This document shows, in pieces, positions 35,975 to 44,299 of a DNA stretch of 64,000 nt. The stretch comes from Rhizobiaceae bacterium (GTDB taxonomy: Bacteria > Pseudomonadota > Alphaproteobacteria > Rhizobiales > Rhizobiaceae): NCBI GenBank assembly GCA_017644005.1, contig JAEPMJ010000005.1:1-64000 (forward strand). The letters run 5' to 3'. Each line of letters opens with the position of its first letter. Position 1 is the first letter of the stretch. Made by a program: the position numbers and the translations under genes. The notes under the pieces were generated by a model. That model had not been told where the DNA came from. It did no database searches and saw nothing but the letters and a program-made list of their open reading frames with translations.

Positions 35975-36576
35975 CGGTTGCCGCCTGCGTCGCGCGGACC
36001 ACGCGGCCTGCTGCGAGCATCGAATTCGCTCGCCTCGCCTGGATGGTCGTCCTCGTCTTCGGTTTCCAGCAATCCGGCAGCTGCTGCGTCGACCCGCACC
36101 GAGCCGGCCTTAAGATCGACCGTCGGAACCGCATCACGGGTGAATGGAATCAGCACCGTGCCCCCGGCGCTGCGCTCGATTTCCATGATGTCGCCACCGC
36201 CGAAATCGTGAAAGGCGATAATGCGGCCAAGCATTTCGTCGTTGGTGTCTCTCACCGCAAGACCGATGAGGTCAGCATGGTAGAATTCGTCATCGTCCAG
36301 ATCATCGGGCAGCTGCGCGCGATCGACGAATAGCGCCACGCCGTTGAGCGCCTCGGCTTTGTCGCGGCTCGATACCTGACGGAAGCGCACCACGACCACG
36401 TTTTTGGCCGGGCGGATGTCGGCTATGTCGAGCTGCTGTCCATCCGCGGTAAATAGCGGGCCGTAGTCGCCCAGCGCCAGCGGGTCGCCAGTATAGGTTT
36501 TCACGCGCAGCTCGCCTTTGATGCCGTGCGGCGCGCCGATAACGGCCATCTGGACAGGGTTTTCCGGTTTCGGCAT
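35971..36576 (-). CDS. rimM: Ribosome maturation factor RimM
   Basis: A 201-residue protein with the RimM N-terminal domain ([20 protein letters not shown]) and a C-terminal PRC-barrel ([48 protein letters not shown]). It assists 30S head assembly. It is coupled to trmD. rpsP, usually just upstream, is not found; instead a gap and a divergent XerC-like gene follow. The C-terminus carries an extra disordered acidic/Arg tail. Confidence 0.95.
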   Translation of the reverse strand: MPKPENPVQMAVIGAPHGIKGELRVKTYTGDPLALGDYGPLFTADGQQLDIADIRPAKNVVVVRFRQVSSRDKAEALNGVALFVDRAQLPDDLDDDEFYHADLIGLAVRDTNDEMLGRIIAFHDFGGGDIMEIERSAGGTVLIPFTRDAVPTVDLKAGSVRVDAAAAGLLETEDEDDHPGEASEFDARSRPRGPRDAGGNR

Positions 36577-36803
36577 GTCGAACTATCCTCGGACAAACGC
36601 GTAGTCTTACCGCACTGTCATTTCAACTCGCATGACACGGCAATCGCTTCATTCAATAATAACCTGCATTTGCCACGATTCTGAGAGAATGATTGTGCCG
36701 AGCGCCGAATCGGAACTGCGAGCGACCAAGGTGTATCCCAAACTGCACAGGACAGACATCGTACTGATCGGCTCGATCACAGTGCATGGCCGGCAGGATT
36801 GAG

Positions 36804-37742
36804 ATGAGGGGTTTCATTGTCACCGCGAAACCGGACCTTGCCGCGGCTCGAACCGATTGGCTTGAAGGGCTCGCCGCCGAGCGACGCATGGCGCGCCTTA
36901 CGGTGGAGGCCTATGAACGCGATACACGGCAATTCCTTGCCTTTCTCACCGGGCATCTCGGCCAACCGCCGGGGATCTCGGATATCGCCGACCTGAAGGC
37001 GATCGACCTGCGTGCCTTTCTGGCTGCGCGGCGCAATGACGGCGTTGGCGCACACACGCTCGGCCGCGGGCTGGCCGGGATACGATCGCTGCTGCGTTTT
37101 CTCGAACGGCGTGGCCTTGCGAGTTCCGCTGGCGCAACCGCCATCCGGTCTCCGCGCAAACCGAAGTCACTGCCTAAACCGCTGACGGCGCGCGATGCGC
37201 TGCGTGCGACCTCTGTCGGCGAACAGCTTGCGGACGAACCCTGGGTCGCGGCGCGCAACGCGGCGGTTCTGACGCTGCTGTACGGCTGCGGGCTGCGCAT
37301 CTCAGAGGCTCTGGGGCTGACGGCAGATCAGGTGCCGTCCAAAGCGGGACCGGTGCTGCGCGTCGCCGGCAAGGGTGGCAAGACGCGGCTTGTGCCGATC
37401 CTGCCTGCCGCCATCCAGGCAGTCGAAGACTACCGCCGGCAGTGCCCCTATGCGCTCGATGCGGGAAAGGCGCTGTTTCGCGGCGTGCGCGGCGGACCGC
37501 TGGCGCCGGCGATTGTCCAGCGCGAGATGAAAAAGCTGCGCTCTGCGCTCGGTCTGCCCGATAGTGCTACGCCGCACGCTCTGAGGCACTCATTTGCCAC
37601 CCATCTGCTGGGATGCGGCGGCGATCTTCGGGCGATCCAGGAATTGCTCGGACATGCCAGCCTTTCGACCACACAGGTCTACACGGGCGTCGATACGGAG
37701 CGGCTGCTTGCCGCCTATGAGGCCGCACACCCCCGCGCTTAA
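36804..37742 (+). CDS. xerC: Tyrosine recombinase XerC
   Basis: A 312-residue recombinase. N-terminal domain: WLEGLAAERRMARLTVEAYERDTRQFLAFL. The catalytic residues lie in YGCGLRISEAL (Arg), HALRHSFATHLL (His-x-x-Arg), LGHASLSTTQVYTGV (His, Tyr nucleophile). The ATG at 36804 has AGGA upstream; an ATG 18 bases earlier is possible. It should partner XerD (18950-19873). The TraB/GumN gene follows after 34 bases. Confidence 0.93.
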   Translation: MRGFIVTAKPDLAAARTDWLEGLAAERRMARLTVEAYERDTRQFLAFLTGHLGQPPGISDIADLKAIDLRAFLAARRNDGVGAHTLGRGLAGIRSLLRFLERRGLASSAGATAIRSPRKPKSLPKPLTARDALRATSVGEQLADEPWVAARNAAVLTLLYGCGLRISEALGLTADQVPSKAGPVLRVAGKGGKTRLVPILPAAIQAVEDYRRQCPYALDAGKALFRGVRGGPLAPAIVQREMKKLRSALGLPDSATPHALRHSFATHLLGCGGDLRAIQELLGHASLSTTQVYTGVDTERLLAAYEAAHPRA

Positions 37743-37776
37743 CGTTTTTGCTGCAATTGGCCGCTAGCGTGCCGGT

Positions 37777-38850
37777 ATGATGCAAGGTATCGAACCCCAC
37801 AGCCGCGTTCAGACCGTGTTTGTCGGTCTGCTTGCGATTGCCAACTGGCTGCTGATCGCCGCGCTTGCGGCAGCTTTCGTGCTATTTGCGCGGCCGTCAG
37901 CGGCAGCTGCCGAATGCGGCGGCAAAGACATGTTCGCGGCGATGGAGCGCGAGAATCCCTCGCTTGCAGCGTCGCTGCGCGCAGAAGCGGCTGCGACCCC
38001 GAACGGCAAAGGGCTTCTGTGGCGCATCGAAAATGCCGAAGGCGAACCGTCCTGGCTTTTCGGCACGATGCATATGACCGACCCGCGCGTGCTGGCGCTG
38101 ACCGGGGAGGCTCAGGCTGCTTTCGATGCGGCGACCACGGTGGTTATCGAAACCACGGATATTCTCGACCAGTCGAAGATGACCGCGGTAATGGCCAACC
38201 GCCCTGAACTGATGATGTTCACCGGACCGGAAACGCTGTCATCTTTGATTCCCGAAGGCGACAGAGCGCTGGTGGCCAAAGGACTTTCGGACCGAGGCGT
38301 GCCGCTTGCCACCGTGGAGAAGATGAAGCCCTGGATCATTGCGGCGCTGGTTGCGCTGCCGGCCTGTGAACTCAGCCGCAAGGCACAGCAGGCGCTGGTG
38401 CTTGACGCAAAGCTAGCCGCCGACGCCCAGGCGACCGGCAAGTCGCTCGAAGGGCTGGAAACGGCGGAAAGTCAGCTCGAGGCGATGGCATCGCTGCCGA
38501 TGGAGCTGCACATTGAAGGGCTGGTCGAGACATTGAAGCTCGGTGACCGGATCGACGACGTCATGGAAACCATGATCCAGCTCTACCTGGCAGGTGAAAC
38601 CGGGCTGTTCTGGCCGTTCTTCGGAGCTGTTCTGCCGGGCAGCGATGGTGAGGCAGGCGGTTATGCCGAGTTCCAGGAAGTCATGGTTTCGACGCGCAAC
38701 CGCGGCATGTTCGAAGGTGCACGGCCACTGATCGAGGCCGGCGGCGCGTTTGTGGCCGTCGGTGCGCTGCATTTGCCCGGCGAGGACGGGCTTGTAGCGC
38801 TTTTCCGGGAAGGCGGATTCAAGGTGGAGCCCGTGGGCCCGCAGAACTAG
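37777..38850 (+). CDS. TraB/GumN-family protein
   Basis: A 357-residue protein with one N-terminal helix (about 14-40, signal or anchor). The TraB/PrgY/GumN domain is shown by WLFGTMHMTDPRVLAL near residue 90, the inner TTVVIETTD, and a terminal GAFVAVGALHLPGEDGLVALFREGGF. Both GxxH motifs typical of the family are present. Relatives are proposed proteases of the Tiki type; the function here is unknown. Confidence 0.87.
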   Translation: MMQGIEPHSRVQTVFVGLLAIANWLLIAALAAAFVLFARPSAAAAECGGKDMFAAMERENPSLAASLRAEAAATPNGKGLLWRIENAEGEPSWLFGTMHMTDPRVLALTGEAQAAFDAATTVVIETTDILDQSKMTAVMANRPELMMFTGPETLSSLIPEGDRALVAKGLSDRGVPLATVEKMKPWIIAALVALPACELSRKAQQALVLDAKLAADAQATGKSLEGLETAESQLEAMASLPMELHIEGLVETLKLGDRIDDVMETMIQLYLAGETGLFWPFFGAVLPGSDGEAGGYAEFQEVMVSTRNRGMFEGARPLIEAGGAFVAVGALHLPGEDGLVALFREGGFKVEPVGPQN

Positions 38851-38971
38851 GCTTGATGCCGACGCGATACAGCTCATCTTACACGCCGTCATCTGATTTG
38901 AATTGCAGGGCCGTCCGGCGGCCATTTTCGATCACGATATTCCCTTCACCCGCAATGAAGGGAGTATTACG

Positions 38972-39277
38972 ATGAACAACGATCCCAAGTTCAATGATCC
39001 GCTTTATCCGCGGAATCCTTCGCTCGGATACGGTTCAGAGGGTCCGCATGGCAGACCACCGGAAGTGCGCTCCAGCGCCGGTGGCGTAACATTTGCCATT
39101 GTCGGTGTGCTTGTGGCGCTCTTTGTCGCCGGTGTTGTGATTTTCTCGGGCGGTGACGATATCGATCCGACCCAGACTGCCAGCCCGGGTATCGAACGAC
39201 AGGTGGAGCCGCAGCCGGGCGAAGCACCTCCAGAACCGGAGATCCTGCCGGTCGAGCCGGCGGCGCCGGCCGAGTAG
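38972..39277 (+). CDS. Small membrane-anchored protein with Pro/Glu-rich tail
   Basis: A 101-residue product starting MNNDPKFNDPLYPRN, with GGAG 9 bases upstream of the ATG. A polar N-terminus of about 36 residues is followed by one membrane helix (VTFAIVGVLVALFVAGVVIF) and an acidic, proline-rich C-terminus (QPGEAPPEPEILPVEP). It is followed by a strong terminator. No function is known. Confidence 0.75.
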   Translation: MNNDPKFNDPLYPRNPSLGYGSEGPHGRPPEVRSSAGGVTFAIVGVLVALFVAGVVIFSGGDDIDPTQTASPGIERQVEPQPGEAPPEPEILPVEPAAPAE

Positions 39278-39295
39278 GGCTACCCGACCAGACGG

Positions 39296-39330
39296 ACGCG
39301 GCCGCGGAGGTAATCCGCGGCCGCGTTTTC
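39296..39330 (+). terminator. Rho-independent terminator
   Basis: ACGCGGCCGCGGA and TCCGCGGCCGCGT form a 13-bp perfect stem with a GGTAA loop, followed by TTT. It ends the 38972 gene and lies just beyond the stop of the convergent asd gene. Confidence 0.85.
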
Positions 39331-39347
39331 CGTATCCTGTGGTTTCC

Positions 39348-40382
39348 TCAGGCGGCCTGCTTCTTGGGCTGAATCAGCCCGCGTGCCACAAGAAGCTCGG
39401 CGATCTGGATCGTGTTCAGCGCTGCGCCCTTGCGCAGATTGTCGGAGACGACCCACATGTTCAGCGCGTTGTCGAGGGTGGAATCCTCGCGGATGCGCGA
39501 AATGAACGTGGCGTCATCGCCTGCGGCCTCGACAGGTGTCACGTAACCGCCGTCTTCGGCCTTGTCGACAACCAGGCAACCCGGCGCGTCGCGGAGGATT
39601 TCACGCGCTTCGTCAGCCGTGATCGGCTTTTCGAATTCGATGTTCACCGCTTCCGAATGGCCGATGAAGACGGGCACGCGCACGCAGGTGGCGGTGAGTC
39701 TGATCTTCGGATCGAGCATTTTCTTGGTCTCGGCGACCATTTTCCACTCTTCCTTGGTGGATCCGTCTTCCATGAAGACATCGATATGAGGAATGACGTT
39801 GAAAGCAATGCGCTTGGTGAACTTCTTGGCCTCGACCGGATCGGCGACGAAAACGGCGCGGGTCTGGGTGAAGAGTTCATCCATCGCATCCTTGCCGGCG
39901 CCGGACACCGACTGATAGGTCGCAATCACGACGCGTTTGATCCTTGCACGGTCGTGGAGTGGTTTCAGCGCCACGACGAGCTGCGCGGTCGAGCAGTTGG
40001 GATTGGCTATGATGTTCCTCTTCGTGAAACCCTCGACCGCGTCGGGGTTTACCTCGGGCACGATCAGCGGCACGTCGGGATCGTAGCGCCAGGCCGACGA
40101 GTTATCGATGACCACGCAGCCCTGCTTGCCGATTCTGGGCGACCATTCCTTGGAAACAGAACCGCCGGCCGACATGAGGCACAGGTCAGTGTCGGAAAAG
40201 TCATACGATTCCAGCGCCCGGACCTTCAGCGTTGCATCGCCGTAGGAGACTTCGGTACCGACAGAGCGGCGCGAAGCGAGCGGAACCACTTCGTCGGCGG
40301 GAAAGCCACGTTCTTCCAGGATGTTGAGCATCTCCCGGCCAACGTTGCCGGTAGCGCCTGCGACTGCGATCTTGAAACCCAT
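39348..40382 (-). CDS. asd: Aspartate-semialdehyde dehydrogenase
   Basis: A 344-residue enzyme converting aspartyl phosphate to the semialdehyde for lysine, threonine, methionine and diaminopimelate. Evidence: VAGATGNVGREML (NADP loop), NPNCSTAQLVVALKPL with the catalytic cysteine, SVSGAGKDAMDEL, and RVPVFIGHSEAVNIEF with the active-site His. AGAGGA precedes the ATG. Confidence 0.97.
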   Translation of the reverse strand: MGFKIAVAGATGNVGREMLNILEERGFPADEVVPLASRRSVGTEVSYGDATLKVRALESYDFSDTDLCLMSAGGSVSKEWSPRIGKQGCVVIDNSSAWRYDPDVPLIVPEVNPDAVEGFTKRNIIANPNCSTAQLVVALKPLHDRARIKRVVIATYQSVSGAGKDAMDELFTQTRAVFVADPVEAKKFTKRIAFNVIPHIDVFMEDGSTKEEWKMVAETKKMLDPKIRLTATCVRVPVFIGHSEAVNIEFEKPITADEAREILRDAPGCLVVDKAEDGGYVTPVEAAGDDATFISRIREDSTLDNALNMWVVSDNLRKGAALNTIQIAELLVARGLIQPKKQAA

Positions 40383-40727
40383 GTTCTATGGTCCTCTGGT
40401 TCTCTCCGCTTTCGCCGTGATGCCCGAACGCGGTTCGGGTTCAGGCTACTTCCCCGGCGGAGCCGGGGAGAGAGCAGGCGGCCGCAGGGGTCAGACCTTC
40501 GTGGTCTTCGTTTTGGCCGTTGTTTTTGTGACGGGAGCGGACGCGGCAGCGCCGGCGGCTGGCCGGGCAAAACCATCGTCTGGGCAAACGGTATGACAAC
40601 CGTGCATATTCAGCTCCGTGAGCGAGGCATCGTCGTGCATCGCAATTCCGAGCGCCTAATGACGCCGTTCGCGCCAAGAGTCAATCGGATTGGGCGTTTC
40701 GGCCGAGCGCGCCGCCGAAGGCAGCCG
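40383..40727. other. 345-base gap upstream of asd
   Basis: No credible gene is seen. TCCCCGGC-GGA-GCCGGGGA (40451-40469) is a perfect 8-bp hairpin about 70 bases before the asd start; in the asd leader it could act as an attenuator or be a terminator remnant for the minus-strand gene at 40728. Plus-strand frames here lack ribosome binding sites. Confidence 0.4.
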
Positions 40728-41120
40728 CTAGACAGGCTCATTCGGATAGGGCAGGTCGTCCAGCGAAACGTTGACGAAATCAGGTTCGGGCGTGACCGGA
40801 AAGCGGACCGCGAGAATGCGTTCCCGCTTTTCCATCACGGCTTTGACTGCCCGGTGCATACCGTCCATCAGCCGCCCCTCGGCGCAGAGAATGACAGGGT
40901 GGCTCAAATCCGTCTCGACAACCAATGCCATGTGGTGAGCGAGAGATCGCGGCGTCGGCACCGCGCCCGGCTCCTGATACCACCAGTTCTCATCGAGTTC
41001 GGCAATTTGGCGCAGCGGCAGGTCGAGGCGGGGCAAGTTCCGTGCGGCTCGAACCAGCTTGTGAACGTCCCAGACATGGGTATCGGGACCGACCCGGCGG
41101 AGATGGTACTGTTTTCTCAT
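40728..41120 (-). CDS. Conserved hypothetical protein (DGMHR motif)
   Basis: A 130-residue protein: MRKQYHLRRVGPDTHVWDVHKLVRAARNLP, LPLRQIAELDENWWY, and HPVILCAEGRLMDGMHRAVKAVMEKR. The DG-x-HR element with flanking residues resembles the nucleotide-binding motif of ParB/Srx-like domains (DGxHRxxA), so a ParB/sulfiredoxin-like fold is possible. It is alone on the minus strand, divergent from the DUF805 gene. Function unknown. Confidence 0.75.
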   Translation of the reverse strand: MRKQYHLRRVGPDTHVWDVHKLVRAARNLPRLDLPLRQIAELDENWWYQEPGAVPTPRSLAHHMALVVETDLSHPVILCAEGRLMDGMHRAVKAVMEKRERILAVRFPVTPEPDFVNVSLDDLPYPNEPV

Positions 41121-41253
41121 GGTCCAACTTTCTCCGCCGATGGCAGTGGTCGGTTGAACTACCCGTCAGCGCCCTTCCGTTCAATCTTCCGCGTGTTGAC
41201 AGACCGGCCCTTCGCAGGGAACCTCCCGTCGATAAATCCGGGGGAGGCGGACT

Positions 41254-41925
41254 TTGAAGAGCGGCGAGATCATCTATTTCGACGGCAAGCGGGGCACCGG
41301 GTTCATTACCGGAAACGACGGCAACCGTTATGTGTTCGACGTTAGCGATCTCACCGACGAACAGCCCGTTTCAAAGGGTGCGAAAGTCAGCTTTGCAGCC
41401 GAAGGCGACCGGGCGCGCGCGATCACGCCACAGGTGGCGCGCTCCGCAGCCCGGCAGGCGGACCCGGCCGACGGCAATCCGCCGGCATCCGGTGCTGCCG
41501 ATCCTCACGGGCCACCCGCGAATCCCGGGCTACTCGGCTATTTCCGCTATTGCGTGACCAGGGGCTATGTTCGCTTCAGCGGGCGGGCGCGGCGGCGTGA
41601 ATATTGGAGTTTCGTAGTCGTTGCGCTGATCTGCTTTGCGCTTGTTGGTGGTATCGGTTTCGTCATCGGCTCGGCACTGGGTTTCGACGAAGCGGAAGAA
41701 CCCACGATATCGGCACTCGCCGTCAGCGTTTTGTGGCTCTATTTGCTGTTGCCGTCGATGGCGGTGCTGTTCCGGCGGCTGCACGATATCGGCCTGTCCG
41801 GCTGGTTCTGGCTGCTTGCCTTCGTGCCGATGTTCGGTTCGCTGATCATCCTGGTGATGACGCTGATCGGCTCTCAGAAGCATGACAACAAATGGGGTCC
41901 GGTGCCGATCGGAGTTCGTGTCTAG
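41254..41925 (+). CDS. Cold-shock-like domain fused to DUF805 membrane protein, TTG start
   Basis: A 223-residue protein. The TTG at 41254 is supported by GGGGGAGG 6-7 bases upstream. Residues 1-60 resemble a cold-shock OB domain (GEIIYFDGKRGTGFITGNDGNRYVFDVSDL). A Pro/Ala-rich linker leads to DUF805 (YFRYCVTRGYVRFSGRARRREYWSF, four helices, VLFRRLHDIGLSGWFWLLAFVP, KWGPVP). The combination puts a nucleic-acid-binding module next to a membrane domain. Function unknown. Confidence 0.85.
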   Translation: MKSGEIIYFDGKRGTGFITGNDGNRYVFDVSDLTDEQPVSKGAKVSFAAEGDRARAITPQVARSAARQADPADGNPPASGAADPHGPPANPGLLGYFRYCVTRGYVRFSGRARRREYWSFVVVALICFALVGGIGFVIGSALGFDEAEEPTISALAVSVLWLYLLLPSMAVLFRRLHDIGLSGWFWLLAFVPMFGSLIILVMTLIGSQKHDNKWGPVPIGVRV

Positions 41926-41958
41926 AACGGTGCGTGCCCGAACTTCCGGCGCCGGCGC

Positions 41959-42783
41959 CTAAGCCCAGAAGGCCGGGACGGTTTGTTCGAGCCGCGGGCC
42001 AAGACGCAGGGGAGCTACTTTCTCCGCCAGCCCCGTGCGGTCCGATATCTCGACACCGACGCCGCACACGGTCGCGGGTCCACCCGCTGCCTCGAACCGG
42101 CCTTTCGGCACCTTTGAGAGAAAGCGGTTCAGAGGTTCATCCTTGTCGAAGCCGAGTGAGGAATCATAGTCGCCGCACATGCCTGCGTCGGTCATATAGG
42201 CGGTGCCGCCGTTCAGGATCTGGTGGTCGCCGGTCGGCTGATGCGTATGCGTGCCGACGACCATCGACACCCGCCCGTCGACAAAATGCGCAAAGCACAT
42301 TTTCTCCGACGTTGCCTCGGCGTGGAAGTCGATCACTGCCGCATCGGCCTGATGTCCCAGCGGCGCAGCGGCCAGTATCTGCTCGGCGGCGTGGAAGGGG
42401 TCATCGAGCTCAGGATGCATGAAGACGCGACCCATAATGTTGGCGACCAGTATGCTGGCGCCGTTCTTGGCCGTAAACAGCCCTGAGCCGTGTCCCGGCG
42501 TGCCTTGGGGAAAATTGGCTGGGCGCAAAAAGCGCTCCTGGTGCGGCGCGAATATGAGCGCCTCTTTCTGATCCCAGACATGATTGCCGGTGGTCACAAC
42601 GTCGGCGCCGGCATTCAGCGTCTGCTGCAGTATCTCCTCGGTGATACCGAAGCCGCCGGCAGCGTTCTCGCCATTGACGATGACGAAATCCAGTTTGAAG
42701 TCGGAGATAAGGCCCGGGAGCTTGTCCCAGACGGCGGTGCGTCCGGACCGGCCCACCATGTCACCGAGAAAGAGTAAGCGCAT
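41959..42783 (-). CDS. YmdB-family metallophosphoesterase (TIGR00282 type)
   Basis: A 274-residue enzyme with the binuclear-metal phosphoesterase motifs FLGDMVGRSGR, NGENAAGGFG, TTGNHVWD, IDFHAEATSEK and VVGTHTHQPTGD. Bacillus YmdB hydrolyses cyclic nucleotides such as cAMP. In rhizobia the gene typically follows the 5-formyl-THF cyclo-ligase gene, as here (50 bases apart). Confidence 0.93.
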   Translation of the reverse strand: MRLLFLGDMVGRSGRTAVWDKLPGLISDFKLDFVIVNGENAAGGFGITEEILQQTLNAGADVVTTGNHVWDQKEALIFAPHQERFLRPANFPQGTPGHGSGLFTAKNGASILVANIMGRVFMHPELDDPFHAAEQILAAAPLGHQADAAVIDFHAEATSEKMCFAHFVDGRVSMVVGTHTHQPTGDHQILNGGTAYMTDAGMCGDYDSSLGFDKDEPLNRFLSKVPKGRFEAAGGPATVCGVGVEISDRTGLAEKVAPLRLGPRLEQTVPAFWA

Positions 42784-42832
42784 GGAGTCGTGTCTAGCGT
42801 GGTTTTTGCCCGAGGCAAGCGAAGATGACCGG

Positions 42833-43408
42833 CTAGCGTGGAAAAGTTTTTAGCCCGGCCTCGGTGACGATTTCAGCAAGCGGTACGTCATGCGGCTCGT
42901 CGGGCACCAGGTCGACGCGCTGGCATTCGAAGGCGACTGCGATGAGGCGCGGTGTTTTGCCGGCCTCCCTCAGCCGCGCAATCGCGCGGTCGTAATAGCC
43001 GGCGCCATAACCGATGCGGTGGCCGCGATCGTCGAAGGCAGCCAGCGGCACCAGCATCAGGTCGGGCTGAAGCACCTTGGCCTCCGGCCCCGGGCCGAAA
43101 GTTCCAAACCCCATCGGTACCATCTCGGCGCCGCGCACCAGCTCGCGGAAGGCAATTGTGGTCGTGTCCAGAATGGCTGGCAGGCATAATGCCGCGCCCC
43201 TGTCGCGCAACGCGGCCATACCCGGGCGCAGATCGACCTCGGAACGGATCGGCAGGAAGCCGGAAACGACGGTTCCGGGTTCGAAATCGATAACACCAAG
43301 CGATTCAGCGATGGCAAGCGACGCCTCGACGCGCCATTGCGGGTCGAGCGCGTCGCGCCGGGCGAGTGCTTCGGAACGCAGGCGGTGCTTTTCGTCCTTA
43401 ACCTGCAA
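42833..43408 (-). CDS. 5-Formyltetrahydrofolate cyclo-ligase, TTG start
   Basis: A 191-residue enzyme that converts 5-formyl-THF to methenyl-THF with ATP. The signature RIGYGAGYYDRAIARL is the nucleotide-binding motif GxGxGYYDR; LRSEALARRDAL and LVPLAAFDDRGHRIGYG complete it. The TTG at 43408 has GGAG 7 bases upstream. In many proteobacteria this gene directly follows the 6S RNA gene. Confidence 0.92.
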   Translation of the reverse strand: MQVKDEKHRLRSEALARRDALDPQWRVEASLAIAESLGVIDFEPGTVVSGFLPIRSEVDLRPGMAALRDRGAALCLPAILDTTTIAFRELVRGAEMVPMGFGTFGPGPEAKVLQPDLMLVPLAAFDDRGHRIGYGAGYYDRAIARLREAGKTPRLIAVAFECQRVDLVPDEPHDVPLAEIVTEAGLKTFPR

Positions 43409-43525
43409 GGAGCTCTCCGTATTGCCGCGCCGGTTCCCCGGGGGCGCGTTGCCGGGGCGTCTGGGGCATCCTATTCATAACCACACGCTGCGGCCGACTC
43501 CATTCCCGAATCGACGCGCAAGGCA
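43409..43525 (-). ncRNA. ssrS: Candidate 6S RNA (ssrS) position, unproven
   Basis: The stretch immediately upstream of the cyclo-ligase gene is the conserved place of 6S RNA in proteobacteria, and the following YmdB gene strengthens the synteny. On the minus strand GGAG/CTCC and GCCGC/GCGGC can pair around an asymmetric bubble capped by a CCCCGG...CCGGGG hairpin, loosely 6S-like. I cannot align it to a 6S consensus, and the ends are approximate. Confidence 0.3.
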
Positions 43526-43545
43526 AATATGAAACACGAACACCA

Positions 43546-44019
43546 ATGAAGATCCCGCGGTTTACAGGCGTGACGGTGCGAACTGCGCGGTTGGAGGAGC
43601 GCGCGCTGCTGGAAGACATCATGCGCCGTGCGTCGCTGGTGTCAGACAGCTATCGTGAGCAGCTTCAGGCCAGTCCCGAGGAGATGTCGGTGCCTGCCGA
43701 ATTGTTCGCAGGAGGGACTGTCTTCGTCGCGGAACTCGATGGCGTCATTGCCGGCTTTTGCGCTGTGGCAATGGATGATCCGCGCACGGCGGAGTTGGAC
43801 GGGCTTTTTGTTGAACCGGAACTGTGGGGAGAGGGTGTGGGGCGGCAACTTGTGGAACACGGTTCGGCAGCAGCGCGCAGCCTTGGCGCCCAAACGATTA
43901 CGGTAATTGCCGGACCCGCCGCGCGGCCGTTTTATGAGCGCTGCGGCTTTGCTGTAGAAGCCGCCGCCGTGACCAAGTTCGGACCCGCCGCGCGGATGCG
44001 GCGGGCGCTTGGCAGCTGA
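43546..44019 (+). CDS. GNAT-family N-acetyltransferase
   Basis: A 157-residue acetyltransferase. Motif A is LFVEPELWGEGVGRQLVEHGSAAARSLG with the acetyl-CoA pyrophosphate loop ExVGRQL; the end ARPFYERCGFAVE is motif B. The acceptor substrate is unknown. It is divergent from the cyclo-ligase gene and precedes the unexplained structured region. Confidence 0.88.
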   Translation: MKIPRFTGVTVRTARLEERALLEDIMRRASLVSDSYREQLQASPEEMSVPAELFAGGTVFVAELDGVIAGFCAVAMDDPRTAELDGLFVEPELWGEGVGRQLVEHGSAAARSLGAQTITVIAGPAARPFYERCGFAVEAAAVTKFGPAARMRRALGS

Positions 44020-44056
44020 CTGAAAGCGGCGAACCACGACGACCGGCGGAGAGGTT

Positions 44057-44135
44057 GATCCCGGGAGCCTACAAAGTAGGTGGGCGCCGTGTGACCCAGC
44101 CCACGAGCCAGGTCAGGGACAGCTCCCTAAGGATC
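44057..44135 (+). ncRNA. Unidentified structured RNA candidate upstream of the MoxR gene
   Basis: A compact three-way junction can be drawn: GATCC/GGATC (44057-44061, 44131-44135) and GGGAGC/GCTCCC (44063-44068, 44122-44127) close it; a CCTAC-AAA-GTAGG-type hairpin (about 44068-44080) and TGGGC...GCCCA (44081-44085, 44099-44103) form the arms. Downstream GGCATGG...CCATGCC can form a further hairpin near 44205-44255. It does not match the riboswitch, SRP, tmRNA or RNase P consensus I know. It could be a small RNA or the leader of the MoxR gene. Confidence 0.35.
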
Positions 44136-44299
44136 AATAAGGCCCCGGGGAAAGTTACTCCTGTCGAGAAGCGCAGAACGCCACCGCCAATATATGTGTT
44201 CCGGCATGGATCCGCCAAGAGGCATTGCGACGGTCGAGGCTTGCGCCATGCCTGCCCCGACTTTACGGTCCGCGCCGATTGACATTCGGGAACTCTCAT

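Noticed and set aside
18950..37742. A dif site near either Xer gene
   Set aside because: No 28-base dif-like sequence was seen by eye near xerD or xerC, and none is expected to be linked to these genes.
40382..40596. A plus-strand frame overlapping the asd start, with a hydrophobic C-terminal half
   Set aside because: It overlaps the asd start codon and ribosome binding site, has none of its own, and its hydrophobic stretch reflects the antisense leader composition.
39153..41345. A 730-codon open frame on the plus strand opposite asd and the 40728 gene
   Set aside because: It is the antisense shadow of two clear genes in high-GC DNA; its translation is Arg/Gly/His-rich without any domain, and asd is certain.
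44057..44135. Assigning the structured gap to SRP RNA, a cobalamin or FMN riboswitch, tmRNA or RNase P RNA
   Set aside because: A CCAGGTCAGG string recalls SRP RNA, but the GGAAGCAG tetraloop segment is missing. No B12 box, RFN element, tmRNA tag or RNase P core (GAGGAAAGTCC) is present.
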